This document shows positions 55,495-63,553 of a DNA stretch of 64,000 nt, one piece after another. Numbering within the stretch: the first letter of the stretch is position 1; each line of letters starts with the position of its first letter. The position numbers and the translations under genes were made by a program. The stretch comes from Rhizobium sp. NFR03 (lineage in GTDB: Bacteria; Pseudomonadota; Alphaproteobacteria; Rhizobiales; Rhizobiaceae): assembly GCF_900111275.1 (NCBI RefSeq), contig NZ_FOGR01000002.1, positions 62,001 through 126,000 on the forward strand, given 5' to 3'. The notes below the pieces were generated by a model. It was not told the DNA's origin, did not search any database, and saw only the letters and a program-made list of their open reading frames with translations.

Positions 55495-58400
55495 TCAATG
55501 CGCCTCGTCCCAGTTATGCGCGGCGCGAGCGTCGACTTTCAGGGGCACGCGCATGTCGAGCGCCGGCAGGGCGGCGTTTTCCATGACGGACACGATCAGG
55601 GGAATGGCCTTGTCGATGTCGGCGTCCTCCACTTCGAAGATCAGTTCGTCATGGACCTGCAACAGCATGCGGCAGCGGTCGCTAAGTTTTGCCGCTTCGA
55701 GCGCCGGTTCCATCTGAACCATGGCGCGGCGGATGACGTCGGCGGCCGAGCCCTGGATCGGTGCGTTGATGGCGGCACGCTCGTTGAAGGCGCGCACGGA
55801 CGGGTTGGACGAGCGGATGTCGGGGTAATGCGCCCGCCGGCCGAAGATGGTCTCGACGTAACCGTTCTCGCGCGCAAACGCTTTGGTCGCGTCCATGTAG
55901 TCGCGGATGCCGGGGAAGCGCTCGAAATAGCGCTTGATGTAGTCGCCGGCCTCGGAGCGCTCGATGGAGAGCTGGTTGGCGAGGCCGAAGGCGGAGATGC
56001 CGTAGATGATGCCGAAATTGATGGCTTTCGCCCGCCGGCGGATCTCGCTCGGCATGCCTTCGACCGGCACGCCGAACATTTCGGACGCGGTCATCGCATG
56101 GATGTCGATGCCGTCGGCGAAAGCCTGCCGGAGCTGGGGGATATCGGCGACATGGGCGAGCACCCGCAGCTCGATCTGGCTGTAGTCGGCCGAAATCAGC
56201 TTGTGGCCTGGCGTCGAGATGAAGGCCGTGCGGATCTTGCGGCCTTCGGTGGTGCGGATCGGGATGTTCTGGAGGTTGGGTTCCGACGAGGACAGGCGCC
56301 CCGTGGTGGTGGCGGCGAGCGCATAGGACGTGTGGACGCGCCTTGTATCGGGATGCACGAAGCCGGGCAGGGCGTCCGTATAGGTGGACTTCAGCTTGGT
56401 CAGCTGGCGCCAGTCCACGATGCGCCGCGGCAGGTCGTGGCCGGAAAGTGCCAGGTCTTCGAGCACCTGCGCCGAGGTGGACCATTGCCCGGTCTTGGTC
56501 TTCGACGCGCCGGGCAGGCCCATCTTGCCGAAGAGGATATCGCCCAGCTGCTTGGGCGAGCCGATGTTGAAGCTTTCGCCGGCCAGCTCGTGGATCTCGG
56601 CCTCAAGCCGCGCCGCGCCCTGCGCGAGTTCGCCCGACAACCGCGACAGGATCTGCCGGTCGATGGAGATGCCGCGTTCCTCCATGCGCGCGAGCACGGG
56701 CACGAGCGGCCGCTCCAGCCGCTCATAGACGCGCATGAGCTTCTTGGCGGCCAGCCGGGGCTTCAGCACATGCCAGAGCCGCAGCGTCACGTCGGCATCT
56801 TCGGCGGCATAGGCGGTGGCGCGGTCGATATCGACGTAATCGAACGTGACCATCGATTTGCCGCTGCCGGCCACATCCTTGAAGGGGATCGGCTGGTGGC
56901 CGAGCCAGCGCTCGGACAAGGTGTCCATGCCGTGCGTGTTCGCGCCGGCATCCGATACGTAGGACATCAGCATCGTGTCGTCGAAGCGGGCGATCTCCAC
57001 GCCATGACGCTTCATGACGAGATAGTCGTATTTCATGTTCTGCGCGACGACGAGAACGGCCGGGTCTTCGAGCAGGCTTTTCAGGAGATCGATCGCCTGT
57101 CCGCTCGGGATCTGGTTTTCCACCAGCCCGCCGCCGAGCAGGTCGCCGACGCCGCTCTTGTGGAGCAGCGGCACGTAGGCGGCGCGGATGGAGGTGCCGG
57201 ACGCATCGCGGCTGTTGTCGGCGATGGCGAGCGAGAAGCCGACGAGATCGGCCCGCATCGCATCGAGCGAATTGGTTTCCGTGTCGAAGGCGACGAGACC
57301 TGCTTCGCGGGCCGCCGCGATCCAGCTTTGAAGCGTCGCGACATCGCGGATCGTGACATAGGTCGAGCGGTCGATGGGCGCGGTGGCAAACGCCTCGGCG
57401 CGCGACTGGGCGAGACCCTGCGGCGTCGCGCCGGTCTCCACGGGCAGCACCGGCGCCTGGCGCAGCACGCTGGCCGCTTCTTCCGCAGTCTCGGGGAAAC
57501 CTTGCGTCGACGGCGCGCCGGCCGAAGCCGTGCCCGCAGCGCCCCCTGCATCGAGATCCGGCCCGTGGGCCTGCGCGCCGCCTTCGACCGGAATATGGGC
57601 TGGCGCCACGACATCGGCATCCGTGTCGGTCGCGGCCGCCACGCGGCGGGTCAGCGACGTGAATTCCATCGCCTTGAGGAAGGCCACGAGCTTCGGCCCG
57701 TCCTGCGGATGCAAGTCGAGCGCGTCGAGCGGCATGTCGACCGGCACATCAGTCTTCAGCGTCACGAGTTCGCGCGACAGGCGGGCGAGATCGGCATTGG
57801 CGATGATGTTCTCGCGGCGCTTCACCTGCTTGATCTCGCCGGCGCGGGCCAGCAGCGTGTCGAGATCGCCGAACTCTTCCAGAAGCTGTGCGGCGGTTTT
57901 CGGGCCGATGCCCGGAATGCCCGGCACATTGTCGGTGGAATCGCCGGTCAGGGCCTGAAGGTCGATCATCTTGGCGGGCGGCACGCCCCATTTCTCGATG
58001 ACCTCGGGAATGCCGATCTGCTTGTCCTTCATGCTGTCATACATGGAGACGCAAGGGGTGAGCAGCTGCATCAGGTCCTTGTCGGAGGAGACGATGGTCA
58101 CGTCGCCGCCGGCTTCTTCCGCCATCCGGGCATAGGTGGCGATCAGGTCGTCGGCCTCGAAACCCTCCATCTCGATGCAGGGCAGGTTGAAGGCGCGCGT
58201 CGCGTGACGGATCAGGCCGAACTGGGGGATCAGGTCTTCCGGCGGGGCCGTGCGGTTGGCCTTGTACTTGTCATAGAGATCGTTGCGGAAGGTCTTCGAG
58301 GAAAAGTCGAAGATCACGGCGAAATGGGTCGGCGTGACGCCGACGGAGGTATCGCGCGCGTCCGTCAGAAGCTTCCACAGCATGTTGCAGAAGCCCGAGA

Positions 58401-58512
58401 CCGCGTTGACGGGCAGGCCGTCCGATTTGCGGTTCAGCGGGGGAATGGCGTGGAAGGCCCGGAAGATGAAGCCGGAGCCGTCCACGAGGAAAAGATGATC
58501 GCCTTTTTTCAT
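55495..58512 (-). CDS. polA: DNA polymerase I
   Basis: 1005 residues. 5'-3' exonuclease domain (1-about 300, LFLVDGSGFIFRAFHAI, DKDLMQLL, GDSTDNVPGIPGIGPKTA), then a Pro/Ala-rich linker. A 3'-5' proofreading domain retains its metal motif (LVAFDTETNSLD), and the polymerase domain has SADYSQIELRVLAHV, RRRAKAINFGIIYG and LLQVHDELIFE. All three activities appear intact. The ATG at 58512 (MKKGDHLFLVDG) is clear; a longer frame to 58710 would enter the small RNA region. Confidence 0.97.
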   Translation of the reverse strand: MKKGDHLFLVDGSGFIFRAFHAIPPLNRKSDGLPVNAVSGFCNMLWKLLTDARDTSVGVTPTHFAVIFDFSSKTFRNDLYDKYKANRTAPPEDLIPQFGLIRHATRAFNLPCIEMEGFEADDLIATYARMAEEAGGDVTIVSSDKDLMQLLTPCVSMYDSMKDKQIGIPEVIEKWGVPPAKMIDLQALTGDSTDNVPGIPGIGPKTAAQLLEEFGDLDTLLARAGEIKQVKRRENIIANADLARLSRELVTLKTDVPVDMPLDALDLHPQDGPKLVAFLKAMEFTSLTRRVAAATDTDADVVAPAHIPVEGGAQAHGPDLDAGGAAGTASAGAPSTQGFPETAEEAASVLRQAPVLPVETGATPQGLAQSRAEAFATAPIDRSTYVTIRDVATLQSWIAAAREAGLVAFDTETNSLDAMRADLVGFSLAIADNSRDASGTSIRAAYVPLLHKSGVGDLLGGGLVENQIPSGQAIDLLKSLLEDPAVLVVAQNMKYDYLVMKRHGVEIARFDDTMLMSYVSDAGANTHGMDTLSERWLGHQPIPFKDVAGSGKSMVTFDYVDIDRATAYAAEDADVTLRLWHVLKPRLAAKKLMRVYERLERPLVPVLARMEERGISIDRQILSRLSGELAQGAARLEAEIHELAGESFNIGSPKQLGDILFGKMGLPGASKTKTGQWSTSAQVLEDLALSGHDLPRRIVDWRQLTKLKSTYTDALPGFVHPDTRRVHTSYALAATTTGRLSSSEPNLQNIPIRTTEGRKIRTAFISTPGHKLISADYSQIELRVLAHVADIPQLRQAFADGIDIHAMTASEMFGVPVEGMPSEIRRRAKAINFGIIYGISAFGLANQLSIERSEAGDYIKRYFERFPGIRDYMDATKAFARENGYVETIFGRRAHYPDIRSSNPSVRAFNERAAINAPIQGSAADVIRRAMVQMEPALEAAKLSDRCRMLLQVHDELIFEVEDADIDKAIPLIVSVMENAALPALDMRVPLKVDARAAHNWDEAH

Positions 58513-58708
58513 GGAGACACGGATAGCGCGACAGGCGCGAAAGGTCCATCGGGCAACCCGTCCCGCCGATGCCGTCCGTGCGGTCTCCCACCGTTTGATG
58601 AAGGAGAAGCCGGGAAAATGAGGGCCCACCCCAAACCTTACCGATTTGTAATCAGGCATTCCCGTCGCTTCCCTTGAAAAGCCACATTCGGACCCACAAA
58701 TCTCAACC

Positions 58709-58854
58709 AACGGCAGCGACTAGCGCCGTCATCTGGTGAAGGCCTGTCCCCCGCCGAACCCAGATGCAAGGACAAAGGCCTAACCCCCCTCTCCGGGCCT
58801 TTGTCCATCATCAAAAACCGTCATGGCCCGCCTCCGCCATGGCGGTTTTTCTTT
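58709..58854 (+). ncRNA. alpha-r7-type trans-acting small RNA (Smr7C-like)
   Basis: About 146 bases with three consecutive hairpins. Stem 1 is CATCTGG/CCAGATG (58730-58736, 58760-58766). Stem 2 is a perfect 11 bp, GGACAAAGGCC/GGCCTTTGTCC (58770-58780, 58796-58806), whose loop is C-rich (ACCCCCCTCTCC), able to pair with ribosome-binding sites. Stem 3 is the terminator. The location between polA and a marR gene, the size and the three-stem layout match what I recall of alpha-r7 RNAs of Rhizobiales. The 5' end is estimated from a TTGAAA at 58674-58679. Confidence 0.72.
58813..58854 (+). terminator. Rho-independent terminator of the small RNA
   Basis: 15-bp stem with one G-T pair (58813-58827 and 58836-58850), loop of 8, the right arm ending in five T followed by CTTT. 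A strong terminator just 78 bases before the marR ATG, explained only if a separate transcript ends here. Confidence 0.85.
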
Positions 58855-58931
58855 GGGGGGCATGGCGGTTTTTCCGCTTCTGGTGGTCGCTGCGATCTTG
58901 TCAGGATTCTGTCCCGGGCGTACCCATTCTC

Positions 58932-59435
58932 ATGGCCTATGACCGCATGGAGTCCGCCACCTATCTCGCGAGCCTTCTGGCTCGAGGCTTCTCCCGCCAG
59001 CTGCAGGAGAGGGGCCGCAAGCTCGGCTTTGCGCCGGGGCAGTTTCCGGTGCTCGCCGAATTGTGGAACGAGGACGGGCTGACGCAGCGCCAGCTCATCG
59101 ACCGGCTGGATGCCGAGCAGGCAACCATTGCCAATACATTGGCGCGCATGGAGCGCGACGGACTGATCACGCGACGTCCCCACCCGACTGACCGGCGGAC
59201 CCGGCACGTCTTCCTGACCGATCGCGGACACGCCCTGAAGGACGAGGCGATGACGGCGGCGCGGGCGGCCGATGACGCGCTCTTTGTCGGGTTCTGCCGC
59301 TTCGAGCGCGCGCTGATGCTGGAATATATGCGCATGGCCATCGCCAATGCCGCGTGCGCGCCCGCAGATATCTCCGCGCACCGCGACGCGGAGGCCGATC
59401 CCGGCGGGGAACAGGGCCCCGACAGCCCGCGTTGA
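58932..59435 (+). CDS. MarR family transcriptional regulator
   Basis: 167 residues. Winged helix with GLTQRQLIDRLDAEQATIANTLARMERDGLI (about 45-80, longer than quoted motifs usually given) and the wing RPHPTDRRTRHVFLT. Target unknown; divergent from polA with the small RNA between, and 63 bases before an M20 peptidase gene. ATG 58932 or 58947 could be the start. Confidence 0.87.
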   Translation: MAYDRMESATYLASLLARGFSRQLQERGRKLGFAPGQFPVLAELWNEDGLTQRQLIDRLDAEQATIANTLARMERDGLITRRPHPTDRRTRHVFLTDRGHALKDEAMTAARAADDALFVGFCRFERALMLEYMRMAIANAACAPADISAHRDAEADPGGEQGPDSPR

Positions 59436-59498
59436 TGTCCGGGCCTTCCCAAGCCGGAATTTTTGAGTAGGGTCGCGCCGACATCAAGGAGCAGTGCA

Positions 59499-60917
59499 AT
59501 GACCGATATCACCGGCGTTCTCGCCAAGGCGGACACCAATCTCGACGCCAGCCTGGAACGGCTCTTCGACCTCGTGCGCATCCCCTCCATCTCGACGGAT
59601 CCGGCCTACAGGGACGCCTGCCGCAAGGCGGCGGAATGGCTGGTGGCGGATCTGGAAAGCATCGGCTTCACGGCTTCGGTGCGCGATACGCCCGGTCATC
59701 CCATGGTCGTCGCGCATCATGACGGTGCCACCACTGACGCGCCGCATGTGCTGTTCTACGGCCATTACGACGTTCAGCCGGTCGATCCGCTGTCGCTCTG
59801 GGAGGCGGATCCCTTCACGCCGTCCGTGCGCGAGCTGTCGCCTGACCGCACCCCTGGCCGCACCCCTGGCCGCAAAGTCATCACCGGTCGCGGTACCTCC
59901 GACGACAAGGGTCAGCTGATGACCTTCGTGGAAGCCTGCCGCGCCTATAAGGAAACCCATGGCAGCCTGCCGTGCCGCGTGACAGTGCTGTTCGAGGGCG
60001 AGGAAGAGTCCGGCTCGCCATCGCTCAAGCCCTTCCTGACCGCCAATGCGCAGGAGCTCAAGGCCGACTACGCGCTGGTCTGCGACACCGGCATGTGGGA
60101 CAGCGAGACGCCCGCCATCTCCGCCGGCCTGCGCGGTCTCGTGGGCGAGGAGGTCGTGGTGACCGCCGCCGACCGCGATCTGCATTCCGGCATGTTCGGC
60201 GGCGCTGCCGCCAATCCGATCCACATCCTCTCGCGCATTCTCGCCGGCCTTCACGACGAAACCGGCCGCGTGACGCTGGAGGGCTTCTACGACGGCGTCG
60301 AGGAGACGCCGACGCAGATCAAGGCGGCATGGGAAACGCTCGGCCAGACGGCCGAAAAGATGCTCGGCGAGATCGGCCTCTCCATCCCCGCGGGCGAACA
60401 GGGCCGCTCGGTCCTCGAACTCACCTGGGCGCGGCCGACGGCCGAGGTCAACGGCATCACCGGCGGCTATACGGGCGAAGGCTTCAAGACGGTGATCGCC
60501 TCCAAGGCGTCCGCGAAGATCTCCTTCCGCCTCGTCGGCCAGCAGGACCCGGCCGCGATCCGTACGGCCTTCCGCGACTATGTCCGGGCGCATATTCCAG
60601 CCGATTGCTCGGTCGAATTTCACGAGCATGGCGGCTCGCCGGCCATCCAGCTCCCTTATGATTCGCCGCTGCTCAACACGGCAAAGTCGGCTTTGTCGGA
60701 GGAATGGCCGAAGGCTGCCGTTATCATCGGCATGGGCGGCTCCATTCCGATCGTCGGCGATTTCCAGAAGATGCTGGGCATGGAATCGCTGCTGGTTGGG
60801 TTCGGCCTGTCAGACGACCGCATCCATTCGCCCAATGAAAAGTATGATCTCCAGTCCTTCCACAAGGGCATCCGTTCCTGGGTTCGCATCCTCGACGCGC
60901 TGGCAACGGCTCGCTGA
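59499..60917 (+). CDS. M20 family metallopeptidase (dipeptidase/carboxypeptidase)
   Basis: 472-residue di-zinc peptidase. Metal and catalytic residues are in LFYGHYDVQP, GRGTSDDKGQ, FEGEEESGSPS and DRDLHSGMFGG; the dimerisation domain lies between about 205 and 360. Members hydrolyse dipeptides or N-acyl amino acids; the substrate is unclear. AAGGA precedes the ATG. A 12-base tandem duplication at 59847-59870 encodes RTPGRTPG in a surface-type loop near residue 120. Confidence 0.9.
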   Translation: MTDITGVLAKADTNLDASLERLFDLVRIPSISTDPAYRDACRKAAEWLVADLESIGFTASVRDTPGHPMVVAHHDGATTDAPHVLFYGHYDVQPVDPLSLWEADPFTPSVRELSPDRTPGRTPGRKVITGRGTSDDKGQLMTFVEACRAYKETHGSLPCRVTVLFEGEEESGSPSLKPFLTANAQELKADYALVCDTGMWDSETPAISAGLRGLVGEEVVVTAADRDLHSGMFGGAAANPIHILSRILAGLHDETGRVTLEGFYDGVEETPTQIKAAWETLGQTAEKMLGEIGLSIPAGEQGRSVLELTWARPTAEVNGITGGYTGEGFKTVIASKASAKISFRLVGQQDPAAIRTAFRDYVRAHIPADCSVEFHEHGGSPAIQLPYDSPLLNTAKSALSEEWPKAAVIIGMGGSIPIVGDFQKMLGMESLLVGFGLSDDRIHSPNEKYDLQSFHKGIRSWVRILDALATAR

Positions 60918-61064
60918 TGCGTCGAACCTTCGCGCTGACGCGTTGAAATTTCAAGATATTGTGAAGACGCCGCCGGCCGGGTCGCCCTTGACCCGACCGA
61001 ATGGCAATGGTCTCATGACCCATATGACGTCGAGACTGCCTCCGCCGGACCGAAAAAGACCTGC

Positions 61065-62009
61065 ATGAAGACGATCCGCGCCCTGATCTGGCCGGCCGTC
61101 GGGCTGGCGGCTATCCTGTTTTCGCTCTACGGCCTTTATCATGAGCTGCGGGGGCTTTCGCTCGACCAGTTCCTGACGAGCTTTCAGGCCGTCCCGCTGA
61201 AAAGCTGGCTGCTCGCCGCCGGCGCCACGCTGGTGGCCTATGCGGCTCTCGCCGCCTACGATCATCTGGCGCTCGAACATCTCGGGCGGCGGCTGTCGCT
61301 GACCTTCATCACCGTCTGCTCCTTCACCGCCTATGCCCTGTCGCACACCATCGGCGCTTCCGTGTTCTCGGGCGCTGTCGTGCGCTACCGCGCCTATGGC
61401 TCCAAGGGGTTGAGTGTCAGCGAAACGGGCATTCTCGTCGCCTTCTGTTCGCTGACCTTCGCGCTGGGAACGCTGACGCTGTCGGCCATCGTGCTGCTGA
61501 TCGAGCCTGACATCGTCGACCGCTTCTCCGATGTCATTCCGCTGGAAGCCTCGATCTCCACGGCGATTCTTATCCTCGTGCTGATCGGCCTTTACCTGCT
61601 CGGCAGCCTTATCGGCTTCAAGCCCATCCGCACGCGGTGGTTCCAACTGGAATATCCGCGGCCGACGCTTGCTGTCCGGCAGTTGATGATCGCCCCGGTG
61701 GAGCTGATCGGCGCGGCCGCGATCATCTATTTCGCGCTGCCGGAGGCGGGCAACCCCGGCTATATGGTCGTGCTCGGGGTCTTTCTTGCCTCATTCTCGG
61801 CAGCGCTTCTCAGCCATGCGCCGGGCGGCATCGGTGTGCTCGAGCTGATCTTCATCGCCGCCCTGCCGGAAATCGATCCGGCATCGGTGCTGGCCGCGCT
61901 CGTCATCTTCCGTCTGTTCTACCTTGTCATCCCGTTCCTGATGGCGCTCGTGGTGGTCGTTGTGTTCGAGCGCCGTCAGTTCCTGGAGCGCCGCCGCGCG
62001 GGGCTTTGA
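61065..62009 (+). CDS. Lysylphosphatidylglycerol synthase TM-region (UPF0104) protein
   Basis: 314-residue membrane protein with about eight helices. Family marks are SHTIGASVFSGAVVRYRAYGSKGLS and SHAPGGIGVLELIF. It corresponds to the flippase-like membrane half of MprF; the lysyl-transferase domain is absent, so lysyl-PG synthesis itself is not expected. Stand-alone members are common and mostly uncharacterised, with lipid translocation the usual guess. The gene has no clear operon partner. Confidence 0.83.
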   Translation: MKTIRALIWPAVGLAAILFSLYGLYHELRGLSLDQFLTSFQAVPLKSWLLAAGATLVAYAALAAYDHLALEHLGRRLSLTFITVCSFTAYALSHTIGASVFSGAVVRYRAYGSKGLSVSETGILVAFCSLTFALGTLTLSAIVLLIEPDIVDRFSDVIPLEASISTAILILVLIGLYLLGSLIGFKPIRTRWFQLEYPRPTLAVRQLMIAPVELIGAAAIIYFALPEAGNPGYMVVLGVFLASFSAALLSHAPGGIGVLELIFIAALPEIDPASVLAALVIFRLFYLVIPFLMALVVVVVFERRQFLERRRAGL

Positions 62010-62073
62010 TACGGCTTCCGGCTGATTGCCTCCCGATGGCATTGTTCTGGTGTCGAGCGAAACCACCCCCCGA

Positions 62074-62180
62074 CGTCATGCTCGGTCTCGTGCCGAGCAT
62101 CTGCTGCACTGCCGGGGATCTGAAGGGCTATGGTGTTTGCGGGGCGACAGCAGATGCTCGGGACAAGCCCGAGCATGACG
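62074..62180. repeat. 107-bp composite palindromic repeat, copy 2 (inverted)
   Basis: Arms of 33 bases (62074-62106 and 62148-62180) with three mismatches, all confined to the small loop of the sub-hairpins, and a 41-base spacer. The spacer, read on the minus strand, clearly resembles that of copy 1 at 46944-47051 (both contain GCAAACAC and TCAGATC). It lies between two convergent genes. Confidence 0.85.
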
Positions 62181-62211
62181 GAGGAGAAACCGGCGACCGG
62201 TCTGAGCCGCC

Positions 62212-62718
62212 TTACGACGGTGAATGGCAGACCTTCGGCACGGCGTCGGCAAACGGCGTCTTCACCTCGCCGAGTTCCGCACTCTCGATGTGCAGCGGCG
62301 TGAACGGCGGTTCCTGGATGGCCGCATTGACGATGCGCGTCACGTAGCATCCGGCAAAGACGCGCTCCTTGCCGTCCTTGTCCACCGAGCGGACGGCGAC
62401 GGGAACCGGCGCGTAGAGGCTGCCCGCCGCACCTTCCTGCGTGACGACGCCCGTCTTCACCTCGACCTCGACTGTGTTCTTGTAGCCCTGCACGAAGCTC
62501 GCATAGTCGCCGGCTGGCGGCTTGTCGCCGAAATAGGCATAGGCCCGCGCAAATTCCTTCCGCTCGATCGCGTTGTAGAGCGACCGGACGAGTTTTGCGC
62601 CGTCCGAGCGATCGTCCACATAGGGCGCATCCTGCGCCAGCGCGCTTTGCGCAATGGCGAAGCTTGCGGCGAGCAGAGCAAAGGAGAGGGCGAAGGAGAG
62701 AGAGGCGCGACGATGCAT
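62212..62718 (-). CDS. Secreted hypothetical protein
   Basis: 168 residues with a signal peptide (MHRRASLSFALSFALLAAS..., cleavage after SALAQ). The mature part, DAPYVDDRSDGAKLVRSLYNAIE onward, has the look of a small alpha/beta NTF2-like or DUF domain, with RKEFARAYAYFG and two cysteines (near 123 and 164) that could form a disulfide. I do not recognise a characterised family. ATG 62718 is required for the signal peptide. Two palindromes lie just upstream. Confidence 0.75.
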   Translation of the reverse strand: MHRRASLSFALSFALLAASFAIAQSALAQDAPYVDDRSDGAKLVRSLYNAIERKEFARAYAYFGDKPPAGDYASFVQGYKNTVEVEVKTGVVTQEGAAGSLYAPVPVAVRSVDKDGKERVFAGCYVTRIVNAAIQEPPFTPLHIESAELGEVKTPFADAVPKVCHSPS

Positions 62719-62730
62719 GGAATGTCCCCG

Positions 62731-62769
62731 TGATGATGTCGCATCATCAATGGATGATGTCGCATCTTT
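62731..62769 (-). promoter_or_regulatory. Pair of operator-like palindromes 21 bp apart
   Basis: TGATGATG-TCG-CATCATCA (62731-62749) is a perfect 8-bp palindrome with a 3-base centre. A second, shorter copy GATGATG-TCG-CATC starts at 62753. The centres (62740 and 62761) are 21 bases apart, two helical turns, upstream of the secreted protein gene. Confidence 0.55.
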
Positions 62770-62901
62770 AGGCCATCGACATGCGGCAAATTGACGACGA
62801 CCCGTCTGCAATCGCTCAAATGCAAGCAATCCCTTCAATTCTGTCTTCGTGTCTTTTCGCTAATGTCCCTTTCAGGACAGAATAGATACCCGAGGGATGA
62901 C

Positions 62902-63426
62902 ATGGCGCTGAAGATGCTTTTTGCGGAATTAATGGCGGTTGCCGTGCGGATCACGCCCGCTGCGCCGAGGCTCTTGCCGGTGAAACAGGTGGCCCGCAAG
63001 CAAGCGATGGTCGCATCGCCGGCAATGGACCTGCCCATGCTGCCGGCTCCGATCAATCCGGACTGGATCGTCGCCGGCGCGCCCGTCGCCCGGCTTGCCG
63101 AACATTCGCGCAGCCATGACGATGCCGCCGTGACCGCCATGTGGGACTGCACGGCCGGCGAGTTCAACTGGTACTTCGGCTGGGACGAGACGGTCGTCAT
63201 CCTCGAAGGCGAGGTGCATGTAACGGCCGAGGACGGCACCGAGACGGTGCTGCGCGCCGGCGACATCGGCTTTTTCAACGGCGGCACATGGGCCAACTGG
63301 CGCATCGAGACCTATGTCCGCAAGATCGCCTTCTGCCGCAAGAAGTTCCCCGAGCCCGTCGTCATGGCCTATCGCCTGCGCGACATGCTGCGTGGCGAAG
63401 CCCCCAAGGCGGCGCTTGCCGCCTGA
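62902..63426 (+). CDS. Cupin domain protein (DUF861/EutQ-like)
   Basis: 174 residues. The N-terminal part carries a hydrophobic/basic stretch, then a cupin (about 85-150): TAGEFNWYFGWDETVVILEG, VTAEDGTETVLRAGDIGFF and GTWANWRIE, which fits Cupin_3. The metal ligands are not complete in the classical pattern and no function is assigned. CGAGGGA precedes the ATG at 62902. A small inverted repeat TGTCC-CTTTCA-GGACA lies about 20 bases further upstream. Confidence 0.8.
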   Translation: MALKMLFAELMAVAVRITPAAPRLLPVKQVARKQAMVASPAMDLPMLPAPINPDWIVAGAPVARLAEHSRSHDDAAVTAMWDCTAGEFNWYFGWDETVVILEGEVHVTAEDGTETVLRAGDIGFFNGGTWANWRIETYVRKIAFCRKKFPEPVVMAYRLRDMLRGEAPKAALAA

Positions 63427-63553
63427 GGCAGGTGTTTCGAACACTGCGACTTTCGCAGAAATGCGCGGCGCTCTGCCGTTGCGTTTGGCCCGCCGGCGTC
63501 TTACGTCATGAGGCCCGCCGGAGATGAGGCGGGTCGATGATCGAGGGAAGACA

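Noticed and set aside
58513-58710. N-terminal extension of polA by 66 residues
   Set aside because: DNA polymerase I starts at the KKGDHLFLVDG motif; the extension has no similarity and reaches the small RNA promoter region.
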